Source: Cryptomeria japonica
Lineage: Eukaryota; Streptophyta; Pinopsida; Cupressales; Cupressaceae
Length of the DNA: 64,000 bases
NCBI RefSeq assembly: GCF_030272615.1
Contig: NC_081409.1
Span: 912,110,340-912,174,339 of the forward strand
Direction of reading: 5' to 3'
Positions 1-12,351 of this stretch are shown here, piece after piece. A program made the translations under genes and the position numbers. Position 1 is the first letter of the stretch. Each line of letters begins with the position of its first letter. The notes beneath the pieces were generated by a model. It did not search any database, had not been told where the DNA came from, and saw only the letters and a program-made list of their open reading frames with translations.

Positions 1-121
1 TCACCTCTTTTCACAATTCGTTGTGGTAAACATGATACCCTATTTCACCTAAACTAATTAGCAAGCCGAAACAGAGGGGGGCATATAGCTGCCCGCGAAT
101 TTCATCACTTCCCTACTATGC

Positions 122-1860
122 TGCAATGTCCCCATTTTAGCAGACATGGTTTTTTGGTGATTAGCCTATCATTCTGACCCTCTTAGGCTAATGAGTATGG
201 ATAGAGGGTCTCCTGAGGCTTGTATCAGCTCCAGAGTTCAGTGTGTTTCGATTTGGCTTTCGTTTGGTATCATTTGGACTTCATTTGCTATACTTACTAT
301 TTATAGTAAGTTTGAGATGTTAGAGATGGACCCCTTCTATTTTTAGTAAAGGGGTATGGTCATATGCAGCTTCATCATGTCAGCTCCCAGCTCAGACGGC
401 GTTTAAAAATGTTAGTATTAATGGAGATATTAATGTTTATTTAGTTTAAATAAACATTAATGTTTTGAGCTTATATTATTAAGTTATAATATAATTTTAT
501 ATTATAACTTAAGTAAGGGTCCAAGTATCATTAAAGGGGACCATTTAATTAATTAATTGTGGTTCTTTTACCAAGGTGAAATATTAAATGACAAAGTGAA
601 AATATTATATCATTAAATGTCATTTAATATCATTAATTGATTTAATGCCTTATTGGAGAAAATCGAACCTTCATGGGAAATATAGATAAGGCTTTTGAAA
701 AGAAGAGAAGGAGGATTGATCATTGTGATTTTTGATGAGAAGACTTGTCTCTTGGCTTTGGAGAAGAAGCTGGGGTTTCTGCAGCTTGTCCAGAGTATCG
801 GCATTGGAGAACGTGAAGACTTCATTGCATCAACAATTTGAGGGTGTGAGATATTCATCTGAAGTTGCTCCTAGGGTTGGCTTCATCCAGAAGTTGACAT
901 TATGTGATTGGAGTTTTTGATTGAAGTTTCTCTGGAGCATTGAAGTGTAGAATACCAAGGGTTTCTGCAGGATTCAAGGCTTGTCGGCATTGGAGAGCGT
1001 GGCTTCTTCATTGTAACAGCATATAGAGGGTGTGCAATATCATCTGATTATGCTTGTGAGAGTTGGCTTCATTCAGAAGTCAATATTGAGCTGATTGGAG
1101 GGTTTATTTCAGAGTTTGTTTGCAGATTGAAAGAGACTACAGTGCGCTACAGTGCCATGAACAGTGCGCATGAACAGTGCGCTACAGTAGTTTGAATTCT
1201 ATAGATGGGGATTTAGAAAGGTGAACAGCTATATATATTTGACAAGGGCTTTGCATATGAGGAGAATCAAACCAATATATCAAGGCAGCCATTGAAATTC
1301 CAGGTTTTCTATCTATGGTCATTGTATTAGAAAAATCATTACTTCATTGCATCATTTTCTATTATGATTATATCATGAAATACTTGGAGGTTGCATATGT
1401 TTAATGGAGATATAAGTTGCATATTCCACATTCATGGTAACATTCAACATTGATCAGCCACTTAGCTTTCATGCCAATTGTTTGCTTAAATGCCTAATGG
1501 CTGTAGGTATACATTGGGATGCATGACTAGTGTTTGTCTTAATGTCAACTAGCTGTACTAGTTAATTTCAGTCATTACATGTGTGTGTAAAGGTCTAAAA
1601 CAGCTAGTATATCATTTCTATAACAACTTTGCATTGTTAGAAGCTTTCCATAACTTCATTTGCAGCCTACAAACCCAAAGAAGACAAATAAAGAATTCAC
1701 TACAGCGGCTTCAAACATTGTATGCCAAGTGTTTGACAATATTCCTTGGGGTTCAAATAAGCGAAACAAGGTCAGATTAGCCAAGGGATATTACATATGC
1801 ATTTAGGTGATTTTGTGATTTTATCTGACAATGTGGTTTTCTAGGATGCGGTTCCTAACA
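122..1860 (+). repeat. decayed LTR, probably solo, related to the chromovirus LTR at 34181
   Basis: It begins TGCAATGTCCCC and ends GGTTCCTAACA, close to the termini of the LTRs at 34181 and 43029. Shared landmarks in the same order are the block around GATTAGCCTATCA, the block around AGAGGGTCTCC, the AT-rich palindromic stretch near 400-540, and the block around GAGAGTATCGG. A roughly 200-base segment is duplicated inside it (about 783-920 and 980-1120). No primer site follows the 3' end, so it is a solo or truncated LTR. The flanks (TATGC and GTATA) do not form a convincing target duplication. Confidence 0.6.
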
Positions 1861-2002
1861 GTATACTGCATTTACTACAGATACCGCTGGGGGATTCATT
1901 CGACGCCTGATGGATATATCATTTTTCATGAAATGTTTACTTTCTTGTACTTTAGCTTGCATATGCACGTAGTGTCAAATGACCACTAAAGTGGGGTCTA
2001 AA

Positions 2003-3110
2003 TGTAGCGTCATAAATTGTACACCCTTAATTAGGTGGTACAATTTCACACTTAGGTTAGCACCCGCCTTAGTGTGATTGCATCTTGCATTTCAAATTCA
2101 ATTTAAGCATTTAATTAATTAATTTAATTAAATCTAAAGTCTTCTTTCATCACTCTACACATCATAAAAGTCGGTCGTTGACCCTAAGTGTGCCCCTTTG
2201 TATTTTATTCTTCCGATTAGTTAATTCATAAAAAACCCTAATTATGTCCTATTTCAACCTTCAAGGCCCGATTTTGCATATCTAGATACCTTAAATCTCC
2301 ATATCCTTCTGGAATTCACTTTAAAATCACGATATCTTGCTTCCTCGAAAATTTGAGAAAAAGTTGGTCGGACCAAGAGGCAGCCTTTTGGTCCCGACAT
2401 TTTCTCCCCAAATTTCGGGAGCATGATTTGGCGGTATTTTAATGTTTAAATCTAGGAGATTGTGAAATTATATTGATTCTAGGTCGGCCTATGACCCAAA
2501 ACAAAGTTAGGGTTTCATACATATAGCCTCTCCTTTCCTCATTTGAGAGATCCAATCTCTAGCAATTGAAGGAGCCTCTTATGAAGTGAAAGTACAGGTT
2601 ATATGAAGTCTACATCAGCAAATCAAGCATCTATCAAGTCTCTATCTATCATTTTCAGCATCAATTGGGAGCTTTGAAGACATTGAAGAATAATGGGAGA
2701 TCACTGACTGTTGATTGGCTTGTACCTCTCCCTTAGGATTTGGTATGGTTTCATGTTATTTTCATGTCTTTATATGAGCTTCATAATGTTCATTTTCAGA
2801 TTTACATTCATGCTTTAGATCCATTATTGCATTTGTGATTTGAAGCATTTACATTTACATTCACAATCATTCAGGGTTTGCTTTCCAAAGCGTAGGGTAG
2901 AACACTAGATCTACTTGCTTGCTCATTTAGGATCTTGCATACACACAAGATTCTTGCACACACATTTTCAATACATTATCAGCCATTTGTGGAGGTGGAA
3001 ATCACCAAAACAAGGGGTTTGACTAAGGCAAAACCCAAAATAGCCACCTAGACACCCTTTTTCAAGTTGCAGGTGCAAGTATAGGAATCCAACACACGCA
3101 CAAATTTCGG
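2003..3110 (+). repeat. LTR-like sequence with hairpins
   Basis: It starts TGTAGCGTCATAAATTGTAC, whose first part forms an inverted repeat with GTACAATTT some 25 bases later. A TATA-like CATATAGCC lies near 2520, followed by pyrimidine-rich sequence, as in an LTR promoter. A strong hairpin at about 2366-2400 has arms GTCGGACCAA and TTGGTCCCGAC, and a related GGACCAAG/CTTGGTCC structure recurs at about 3168-3215. The 3' limit is uncertain and no duplication was found, so the boundaries are approximate. Confidence 0.35.
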
Positions 3111-3430
3111 GACCGATAGAACACATAGGTGCAGACTCAGCCTCAAAAGCAGATCCTTGTTTTCAGAGACCAAGGCGTGGCCTCTTGGTCCAGGACCCAC
3201 GCCCTGGTCCTCCCTATTTTGCAGCATTTTTTGGTAGTTCTACATTTCTGCTCCTCAAGGTCTTGTTGTGCGTATTGCACACACACCCCGTCAGTTGACA
3301 GGGCCCCCCCCCTAAATTTTGTCTGCTTGTGTGGGAGAAATAAGACCAAGTCTTGTGAAATTAGTCAGTAATGGGTAATTTGCAAAGTTTTTTTTTAAAG
3401 GTTTGCAAACTGGCTAAAAAGTCCAAAATT

Positions 3431-3592
3431 GGCAAAAGGCCTAAAAGGTCCGAAATTGGCAAAAGGCCTAAAAGGTCCGAAATTGGCAAAACACCTAAAA
3501 GGTCCGAAATTGGCAAAAGGCCTAAAAGGTCCGAAATTGGCAAAAGGCCTAAAAAGTCCGAAATTGGCAAAAGGCCTAAAAGGTAAAGTTGG
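3431..3592 (+). repeat. 27-bp tandem repeat, six units
   Basis: Six units begin with GGCAAAA at 3431, 3458, 3485, 3512, 3539 and 3566, an exact 27-base period with only scattered substitutions. Each unit contains CCTAAAAGGTCCGAAATT. Both strands are open in several frames simply because 27 is a multiple of three; I do not regard these as genes. Confidence 0.9.
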
Positions 3593-3940
3593 CAAAATAC
3601 CTCAAAGGGCGGAAATTTGGACCTTTAAGTGAAAATGTGAGAAAAAGGTGAAGTTGGCAAAATGCCTCAAAGGGCCGAAATTTGGACCTTTAAGTGAAAA
3701 TGTGAAAAAAGTGAAAGTTGGCAAAATGTCTCAAAGGGCCGAAATTTGGACCTTTAAGTGAAAATGTGAGAAAAAGGTAAAGTTGGCAAAATGCCTCAAA
3801 GGGCCGAAATTTGGACCTTTAAGTGAAAATGTGAGAAAAAGGTAAAGTTGGCAAAATGCCTCAAAGGGCCGAAATTTGGACCTTTAAGTGAAAATGTGAG
3901 AAAAAGGTAAAGTTGGCAAAACGCTCCAAAATCCCGAAGT
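3588..3940 (+). repeat. 65-bp tandem repeat, about five units
   Basis: GTTGGCAAAA recurs at 3588, 3653, 3717, 3782, 3847 and 3911 (period 64-65). Each unit carries CCGAAATTTGGACCTTTAAG and GAAAATGTGAGAAAAAGG. It directly follows the 27-bp array and shares the GGCAAAA and CCGAAATT words with it, so one probably grew out of the other. Confidence 0.9.
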
Positions 3941-4099
3941 TTGCAAAAGTGCCCAAAATCCCGAAATTCACCATTAAGGGGTGAAAATGTCAAAGTTTTT
4001 AAAACTTTTCGAACGCCCCTCTTGCCCGAAATTGCCAGGAACAACTAAATTCGCGGAAGAGGTAAAAGCGTTAAAACTTGGGAAATTTTCAAATGGCTC

Positions 4100-5505
4100 T
4101 CCAAGTGTTAAATTTTAATATTTGTTAAATTAAATTAATTAATTTTTCAAATTGATTTATTGAAATGAAATTGATCGTTCGCAGGTTGCAAGACGTCATT
4201 AGAGAACCAGGAGAAAGAACTGAAACGCAAATCGAAGAAGGATCGCAATCAAGGCCAGGAACTGAAGACTGGAAAAGAAAAAAGATGTGGGAATGCGCTG
4301 CAGGGGCGTGAGAGAAAGCAAACATTGGGAACCGTGCCACTGAACAAAGATGAAGTCCACCACCGGGACCAAAGACCAAATAACACTCTGAATGCTGCAA
4401 GTTTATGCCTTCTCGAGAAAAGCACACAGCTGGATTTAATTCCAGGAATTCAATTTCTAAAAAGCTGAAATTGTTTTATTGTAAAACTGCTTGTAGGTCC
4501 CACTCAGATATTTTGAAAGAAAGGGGAAACAAGTCAATTGTGGAAAATTATGTCCAACTACCGGTTAGACTCAAATTGAAGCCAAATAGTGGCAGGTAGT
4601 TGAAATTGTGGTTGAATGGATGAGTGAGAATTTAATGGGCATGGGTTAAGATTGTTAGTTTATGGAAGGCAGATCAGGACCCTTGGATGCAGTCCATCCT
4701 AGCCTTCGATTCGTATTGTAAAATCTATAAAAGGCAGAGGCCTTTCTTTTGTAAAGGGTTAGATAGTTAGAGATTTTTGTTAAATAGTTAGACTCTGGTG
4801 AGAGAGTTAGATTTTAGAGTTAGAAAAGGTTAGATCTTAGTAGTAGCATAGAGATGTTGCAGAAATTGTTGTAATAGGCAGCTAAAATCAATATATAGAC
4901 ATTGATTTGGTGTTTATTGTCTTGTTTTCATCTTGTTTGCATGGTTTCTCTCAGCATTTTAGATAGATCTTTCTATTTTGGGTGTGCAGGTATTTGATAG
5001 ATTCAGGCTCATACCATTGAGGATATACTGATTGTGTATCCTTTTGTATGGTTAACCTGAGCCTTTAATTGTGCTTAGTTCAATTGCAGGTGTCCGTCTG
5101 AGCTGCGCCAAAATTGGGTGCTTAGCCATGCGTCTCCAGTCTGAAAATCTTCCAAGTCCCTTTGAAGATTGCACCGTTTCTGCAAGGTTGTGAGCTATTC
5201 TGGCCAAGCAGGAATTTGTTATGTTGAATCCGTCTACCCGCATACCCGTGTTGTTAGTTTTAGATCTCCTAACCCTTTCCTTTTGCTCTTTATTACGTAA
5301 TTCGAGAATCATAGCAAACCAGCTTGTTGCAAATCGTAAGTCCCCTTGTGCTCCCAACAAATCACATCGACCACTGAATAATCCCGCGGTCAAGACCTGA
5401 CAATCAAAACCTTGAGGTCGTCCCATTTGATCAAACAAAAAACAGAACTAGGGATTTCCTTATCTCAAGAGAGGATAGGATACTCAGCGAGTACATTCTA
5501 TTCTA
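4100..5505 (+). repeat. 3' part of a giant LTR-like element (promoter and tail)
   Basis: A TATA box (CTATAAAAGG, 4725-4734) precedes GTTAGATAGTTAG-rich leader sequence. At 5338-5371 it has the AAGTCCCCTTG...AATCACATC motif found near the 3' end of the copies ending at 20754, 27497, 45137 (minus) and 59336 (minus). CAAGAGAGGATAG near 5466 is also shared. The terminal CAACA is not recognisable, so the 3' end is approximate. The tandem arrays just upstream may be the repeat array of this same copy, which would lack the long ORF. Confidence 0.5.
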
Positions 5506-7205
5506 CGTTGGCCGGATGGAGTTTGCAGCAATGCGATTTCAGACAGGTCAACAGGTCTCAAAACCAGAAGTTCAGCCCTCTGTGACATCAAGGTCACCAA
5601 AATTCTATGATAAGTGAATTATCTCTTAGGTTCTTTCGTATTCCAATGTGTGAAGGAAAGTGGGGTTAGGTCCTAAACTACACGATCCCCTTTTTCGACA
5701 CCACAAAAGCAAATATGATTTACTTGCACAATCTGCCCTTAAAATTCTTGCAAACTGATGGAATCCTCCGCACCCAAAGTCTAGTGATTGTATAGCATCA
5801 AAATCTTCAAAGTGAGCGCGAAATGTTGCAGCCAAAGAAAGGTAATGGTACAGCCAGGTAGGGAGGAAGCTCCCCATAGAGAACTTCGAAAAAAACAACA
5901 CAAATCCGTATTCAATCAGCTCGCGCACAACCCCTGAATGGAGTTATCAGCGAATAGCCTTGGGATATCTCTCAATCCTGCAATTGTTGTAATCTCTTGA
6001 GGGATTTAGTCCTCAAAAGCCTAGAAAACCAAGAAGCCAAGTTGCTCCAGCAAATTTGTACCAAGGGAAGAATAATCTGCCCCTTCAAATGACGCCATAA
6101 TGGTCTTTTAAAAGCAACGTCATGTCTTGCACCCTAAGTTAGGGTTTTTTCTCATGCCTTGCACCCCACGCCACTTTTAGGGTTATCCCTTCAAATGTGA
6201 TTTGATTTTGTTTTTTTTTCTAATTATTTCTAACTTACTTGGAGTGGCGCCCAAGTTAAGTGACTTTCCTTTTCTTTTTTAATCTATGTTACCCCGAGTT
6301 TCTAGGAAGGGGACGGTGGGATGAGTTTTCAGGACGGCAATTTTTTTGCCAATTTCAGGAACGGCAAGGGGATGACTATATAAAATATAGGGAAAATTTA
6401 AAATATATAGGGAAATTTCAAATGTTCATATGAAAAATAGATAAAGCATGTATATATACATTATATTCATATGAAAACATGGATAAACATACCACATTTG
6501 TGTTCAAAAATTCATTGTCAATACTCGATATACATTCAGAATTCAGAATTCATTGTCAATACTCAATATGCATTCATAATTGAAAATACATTGTCAATAT
6601 GCCAACATTTGTTCGCATGTAGTTCATTGTTTCTTTCTAGTTGGAGGATATTTTAATAGTCTTCCATTTCTATTATGACCTACAAGTGCATCTTTATGCA
6701 CTACAAAGTTTTGGGTGTTTGTGAAATTCTATACCAAGTTGTTGTTCATATTTCATTGCTTTTGACTATGATTCAGACCTATTTAACTTTCATAATTGTG
6801 AAAAGTCCAATATTGCAGACTTGCAACCACTTTTTTACACACTACTGAGTTCAAGTGTTTGTGAAATTTATTACCAGGCTCCTGCTCATTATTTCGAAGT
6901 GCTTTTGGAAGTGACTTAGACATGTTTATCCATCATATTAGTGAAAATCCAGTTTTACAGACCTATAATAAAATTAAAAAATGTTTTTTTTGAGCATTTG
7001 AGTCTTTTCTTGTAAATGGGCTGAGAAAAGGGGGATGGCTGGCCGTCCACGGGACAGTTAGGGGACATCCCCCAGCCACATTGGGGATGGGGGGACGTCC
7101 CCTTTGAGAATCACTGTCGTCCCCAAGATTCCGGGACATTTCCCACAAATTTCGCAATTTTGCGGACGGCGGGGAGTTGTCCCCAAGTCCCCGAAACGTC
7201 CCCGG
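5506..7205. other. unassigned sequence, decayed repeats
   Basis: No coding region is supported. The segment has AT-rich stretches (6360-6660) and GC-rich GGGGAC/GTCCCC-rich sequence (7020-7205). The next polymerase lambda exon, expected on the minus strand downstream of 9137, was not found here and probably lies left of the window. Confidence 0.5.
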
Positions 7206-8709
7206 CATAGTTTGACTACTCGGTGAGTAGTTAAAAACTCGCGAGTTTTTTCTTCAGGGCGAGTTTTTACAACTTCTACTTGCTATAAAAACTCGTCGAG
7301 TTCTTGGGAAAAAATCGCCGATTTTTTGGCGAGTTTTTCACAAAAACTCGGCATGCTTTTCACAAAAACTCGGCAAGTTTCTATAAAAAACTCGCCTACA
7401 TAAAAAAAGAGGCCCAAACATGTCAAAAAATTATCTTCTTTTTTTTTCAAATCAATCTCATTCTCTTCATCAGAATATATACATGAAATATAGCATTTTT
7501 CCTTTCTTATACTTTAAGTTATATTTCATGTATATTGGCAAGATGTTTGAGAGTGGAGTTATAATTCAAATTCTAGGTTTTAGAAGATTTTGCAAATTTT
7601 TAGACTTAGTCAAATTTCAGTAATCAATATGCTCCTATCAACATTCTCTTGCTCTCTCAATTTCACTCACTCTATCTCCCCCGAATTTTAGACCTATCTA
7701 TATCCCAATCACTCTTCCTCTATCCCCCCCTCTCTACCACTCTCTTCTCTCCCCCAAGATGTAGGCCTATCTCTCTACCCCTCTCTTTCTCACCCTCAGA
7801 ACCCCATGAGGGGTGCTACCCTCAACCTAATTTTATTTTGCAAATGCTTGGTGGCAAAGTTGGGGTGGAAATAACCCAAATCTCAAAACAATTGCCCTCA
7901 GAATCTTATGTTAACCTTGTAGTTCATCCAATTGTGAGCGCAATTGGAGCTTGTTTGAGGCCATCCACACAAAAAAGAGGAGCAAGTTAGCTCAAAAATG
8001 CCTCAATGACCTTGTCTTTGAGCAATATAATCTTCGGTTGCGCATAAGGAAGTTAGAGGAAGCACCAGTTGGTCCAATTGATTTGGATGATATAGATCCT
8101 TACAGTGATTGGACATCCCAGGAGCAGTCTCCATTGTTTACAAAGGATGACATCGATGATTTGAAGAGGCAGGCTATGGAGGAGGGGGATGGATTTGGTT
8201 TCACACTGGATTACATTGAGGAGGATGAGGAAACATTGCCAATGCCAGGAGCAGCTAGCGGCAGAGCTACATCTAGGATGGAGGATGAGCCACAGCCTGA
8301 GCCAAACATACCGAGCAAGGAGGCACAATCACGCCCACAACAGATCACTAGGACTAGACCCTCTAGTTCTACCTCTCCCCTAGTTTTTACTAGAGATGGG
8401 AAGAGGAAGATGTGATTGTAATGATGTATTTACTTTTAGTTTTACAAAAACAATTTATTTTCCTTCCAGCCATCAACATTCCTCATGAGGATGCAATTTT
8501 GTACTCACTTCATGTTTAAATATATCTAGACTCAGCTTGTTTCTTTTGTGTTCTCATTTATTGACTCATTGGATGCATCTTCTCATTGAATTTTGCAAAA
8601 AAATGCATTTCTAATTAAATTTAAGCAATTTTTTATGTTGCCGAGTTTTTCCCGAGTTTTTTTTTCAGGCCTTGGTGAGGTTTTGGTTTTGGCAAGTAGT
8701 TCAACTATG
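7206..8709 (+). mobile_element. hAT-superfamily DNA transposon, internally deleted
   Basis: The element is bounded by a perfect 8-base target duplication, GTCCCCGG, at 7198-7205 and 8710-8717, the length expected of hAT transposons. Terminal inverted repeats are CATAGTTTGACTACT on the left and, reading inward from the right, CATAGTTGAACTACT. Sub-terminal GAGTTTTT words recur near both ends (7240-7400 and 8640-8665). At 1,504 bp it is too short for a full transposase gene, but the transposase C-terminal exon remains near its centre. It is therefore a non-autonomous deletion derivative. The duplications are identical. Confidence 0.88.
7918..8415 (+). pseudogene. hAT transposase, C-terminal dimerisation region (fragment)
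   Basis: In frame from about 7927 the sequence encodes SSNCERNWSLFEAIHTKKR, the hallmark of the hAT C-terminal dimerisation domain, followed by LNDLVF and an acidic tail, ending at TGA 8413-8415. The coding stretch up to the end of the tail is open. Upstream the frame is lost: the catalytic core and N-terminal zinc finger are absent and 7206-7800 holds only AT-rich and pyrimidine-rich sequence. A complete hAT transposase would be some 600-700 residues, so this fragment cannot be active. It could have been the last exon, since CTTTCTCACCCTCAG at about 7785-7800 resembles a splice acceptor. Confidence 0.82.
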
Positions 8710-8717
8710 GTCCCCGG

Positions 8718-9136
8718 TACGGGGATGGGGATTTTAGCCCAGGGAGGTTTCCCCAAGTTACGTAGTTTGTAATTATAAAGTCACTTTATCTTTTATTACC
8801 CTAAATTAAAATTATTTTAACATTGCAACTTCAATGATAAAGGCATAAATAATATAGGTAATATTACCAACCACTCCCAGGGTAATCTGATCACTCCAAC
8901 TATGTTGACTGAACCCTGAGACGAGCAACCCAACACAGTTCCCTAATCATCCATGTTAGTTTACAAGAACTCAATGATAGACTAACCCAAATAACTAAGG
9001 CTAACTAGGAAGGGAACATTACAAAAATACCAAAATATTATGGCAAAGAAACAAAAATGATATTTGATAAAATATGCCCATTAATGTCTCGATTCCTAAA
9101 TTGCCACTAATTAAAGATTGCAATGAAACACTCTAC
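8718..9136. other. intron sequence downstream of the polymerase exon
   Basis: This lies between the hAT element and the donor site of the polymerase lambda exon (the minus-strand intron starts at 9136 with GTAGAG). It is AT-rich with no open frame of note. I see nothing else in it. Confidence 0.5.
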
Positions 9137-9225
9137 CTTGTACCATCAGGATGTGTAATAACAATATCCATGTCTGAACAAAATGCTTTGCCACGTCGAT
9201 ATGAACCTCCACATACAACTAGAAC
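9137..9225 (-). CDS. POLL: DNA polymerase lambda exon with catalytic DxD (partial gene)
   Basis: This 89-base minus-strand exon encodes a segment starting [13 protein letters not shown] and ending at [13 protein letters not shown] is the nucleotide-binding signature of family X DNA polymerases. The following [10 protein letters not shown] holds the first two metal-binding aspartates of the palm (D-M-D). In plants polymerase lambda is the family X enzyme; it fills short gaps in base-excision and double-strand-break repair in the nucleus. The acceptor is CCTTTTGTAG before the exon and the donor is AAG followed by GTAGAG. It joins in phase to the exon at 58640..58693, giving ...ILPG then VLVV..., as the family expects. 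The rest of the palm and the thumb are not in the window. Only the 49-kb gap is unusual; the exon has no stop or frameshift. Confidence 0.92.
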
Positions 9226-10261
9226 CTACAAAAGGATAATAGTAATCATTATTAAATATCTTAAATAAACACAATTCATGTAGAATAAGAGCAATGTTTT
9301 CATAAAAAAATTAAAGAAAACCAAAATCAAAAAGTATTGACAACTTATAACTTCATGATAGGCCAATTACAAACTTTTAAGGATAATAATATCAATTCAC
9401 TATTCCAATTTCAAATTAATTTGTTCTTCATACATGCTTTCTAAAACACATCTTTTGCTCAAAATGTAGAGGCATGCATTGATTTGGAGAGGACAATTAG
9501 TTTCTTTACAAAAGAAATAGAAGATTGTAACAAGTTGGAATGAATTCAAAGAGCTATTAAAAGAGGATTTTTATCAAAATGTACACAAAATTGATCAAAA
9601 TATCTAGTAATATTTTAGATATGGTCATGCTTTAAGTGTGTAGATGTATTCTAGTTTACAAAGTTCTACAGACAAGCAATGTTGATGGGACTTGAATTGA
9701 AATAAATTGGCCAGATCCCATGGGTGATCTCCATTCCTGCATAAGAAGGGAGGTTATCTCTAGCGAACGCAAAGATGTTGATGAAGCATGTGTACTCATG
9801 TACCATATTGAGCATGAACTAAGCAAGGTGAGGAGAATCCTCTATAAAAAATCAGCTATGGAAAGAATGCAATCAGTAATCCAAATCCTATGCAAAGGGA
9901 AAAAGTAAGAAAAATGTAGTGTTTGACCAAGTTTTGGGGACAAGGGAACTTGAAAATGGAAATTTTAGGGATGGCAAAAATTGCCATTTTTGGGAATGAA
10001 TTGGAGGATGGATGTAGGGCAGCTATTGAAATAATAATAATTAAAATATATTAAATGCAAAGAAATAATTAAAATTTGACATAAGAAAAGATAGTAAGAC
10101 TCAAATTTGTATAAAGTTGATATAAGAAAAATTTAGGGTCTTGTGCTAAATGCTTTTTGGATTTCGTACTGCTGATCTAGATATGTTGCATCTTGATTCT
10201 TGATACACTCTCATTGTTGATGAATAGATGAGCTTTGGTAAAGGAATCTCAATCCAAGTAT
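9226..10261. other. left end of the 49.4-kb polymerase lambda intron
   Basis: AT-rich intron sequence runs from the splice acceptor side of the DxD exon to the first giant TG...CA element. There is a small palindrome (TGGCAAAAATTGCCA) near 9965. A 62-codon open frame at 9720-9908 has no recognisable similarity and is probably chance. Confidence 0.6.
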
Positions 10262-10975
10262 TGTTGTGACGTTTTCACACATCGCCCCATTGCAAATGGG
10301 GACCCCCACTTTTCACTTTTTAGGGTAGATGTTTTGCCTAGTTTCCTAGTTTTAGCCTTTTCTTATGAGAGGGTGTCATTTCAAAATGCAAAGGGAAAAT
10401 GATCCTAGGTGTCAGGTTGCCTTATCTTGACGGTTTATTTTTCTAAGTGTTGGGTTTCAATTGTGCCTTGAAATGTGAGCGAAAATGACAAAAAGGTTGC
10501 AAATTGGTGTGATTTTTGTGCGCGAGTGCTAAAAGTCCCTACAGGAGTCATTTTTCCACTCCTAGGAGGTAGATCAAGTCAAATATGCACAAAGTCCCAA
10601 TGGATTCCTATTTTCCACTCCTCAAATCTAGTTAAAATGTTTTAGTCCCAATTCGAAATGATAAAATTTGACAAGTATGGGCTCCTAGTGCAAAAAATCA
10701 TCATAGTCCCAATGGAGAACATTTTTCCCCCATGAAATTAAGGCATTAAAGTGATTTCTCCCGATGGGAAGCGTTTTTCCACTGAGTTTCAAGTTTTTTG
10801 GGGGAAAATCCCGATGCATTTGGATTGTCCACTGAGGTAGTCCCGATGGAGGTCGTTTTTCCACCAGGTCATTTTGAGCGAAAATGCACAATGACAATGT
10901 GTCCAGATGAGCCACATTTTCCACCAAGGGACAAATGACCAAGTGAAAGATCCCTGATGGATCTCTTTTACCAAT

Positions 10976-12351
10976 CTGCTGTAATTTTTATTTATTTAAA
11001 TTGAATTTTCCTGCTTATTAATATTTTCTTTCAGAAATAGACAGAAGTTGCAGAAGGGTTGAATTCTTTTTGTATTTTGATGATTTTTCAACAAGTAAAT
11101 AATGAAGTACAAGTACATGAACAAAGTACTGAAAATGAAGTTCATATACAGCCAAAACAAATTCGATTCAAGGCAGATTTCTGAATATAAAATCAAATAT
11201 TTGACCAGATGAAGATTTCCAATAATTTCAGGAAGATTACAATCAGGAATAATTCCAACCTGGATGCTGAAAGAGTAACATAACTAGGAATGAAGTTGTG
11301 GCAAGATTCCAGCCCTCCAAGTGCTGCACGTGGGAAGGAAAGTGGCTGCCAGGTACAGCCGTACGGCTGCCAAGTACACCCAACTGGTTAGAAACCCCAA
11401 ACCCCACGCTGAACTCTGTCAGAATTGCTGAACCTCCAGAAAGAATGCCGTACAATCTCCAAGATGCTAATAGCTGCAAACAAATCCAAACCACTGTATT
11501 GGGGGCTACGTCCCAAACAGGCAAGGCATTGGGGTTGGCGTCCCAGATGCTGAAAAGCTCTTCCAGAGCCAAATCTCAAATCCAAGATGTAAAATGTGTA
11601 AAAGATGATCATAGAATGAAGCTCCTATCCCCTTATAACCCCTCTCAATTGCAAATCGAACCCTAATTGTCTCCAAGTGGCGTGGTCTAGTGGAAATGTT
11701 ATAATTTCTTATTTTAAAGTGGTCATGTTACTAGAAAATGACCTTTTTTCTCATAGACAAAAATCCGCTCACTGAATTGCCCTGAGACCAAAGAGAAAGA
11801 TTTAAAGAATTTCAAGATCTTTCCAACGAGCTATCACACAATAGGATGCGCATCCAGATGAGGCCAAAATCCCCTTATTACTCCAAAATGGCTAACAACT
11901 TAGCCTTATTTAATTATTAAACGCTAACTTAGGAAATATTAAAAATATAACCCAAATAGCCACAAAATGCCCAACTGACATTACAAACCCTAAAATCATC
12001 CTGTCACCTGTCTGTGACTGAAGTCGGAAATCAAGGATTCACTGGTAGTCTCATCCCTAAAATCTAGGGATGCTCCTAAAATTTAGGAAACAAGCCCGAT
12101 CTCTCTGAAACTGAACCCAAAGAGGCATCTCATGGAGACCCAACCTTGGGCATGATCAAACCTCCTAAAAAGTAGGAACTGCCTCCTAAAAACAAGGAAT
12201 GTCTCCCAATTGATCAATAACTGCTAGAACACCAAGTCTCCAACACTGAATAACCATACCGGGCCTCTGTCCAACCCTGTCAGCCTACACGACCCCATAA
12301 TAAGCTGACTCACATGTCTCTGCTAGACAGAGCTAAAGAGGGGACATGACA
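10976..12351 (-). mobile_element. solo LTR, minus strand
   Basis: Read on the minus strand it starts TGTCATGTCCCCTCTTTAGC at 12351 and ends near ...AAATTACAGCA. Flanks are CCAAG on one side and CCAAT on the other, a 5-base target duplication with one mismatch. Array repeats of the host element continue on both sides. Its length (about 1,376 bp) and TGT(C/A)ATGTCCC terminus match the split LTR at 22144..23232/57091..57387. No internal region or primer site is present. Confidence 0.6.

Noticed and set aside
3361-3632. Overlapping open frames on both strands across the 27-bp repeats
   Set aside because: The period is a multiple of three, so frames stay open automatically; the products are pure repeats with no start context.
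9720-9908. 62-codon open frame considered as a further polymerase or host exon
   Set aside because: It is on the strand opposite to the gene, has no family X motifs and no recognisable similarity.
6290-10020. Possible ancient transposon bounded by GGCAATTTTTTTGCC and GGCAAAAATTGCC palindromes
   Set aside because: It would enclose an intact polymerase exon, and no target duplication or further terminal similarity was found.
11298-11666. 122-codon plus-strand open frame
   Set aside because: It lies inside a solo LTR, has no recognised similarity, and has a comparable antisense open frame.
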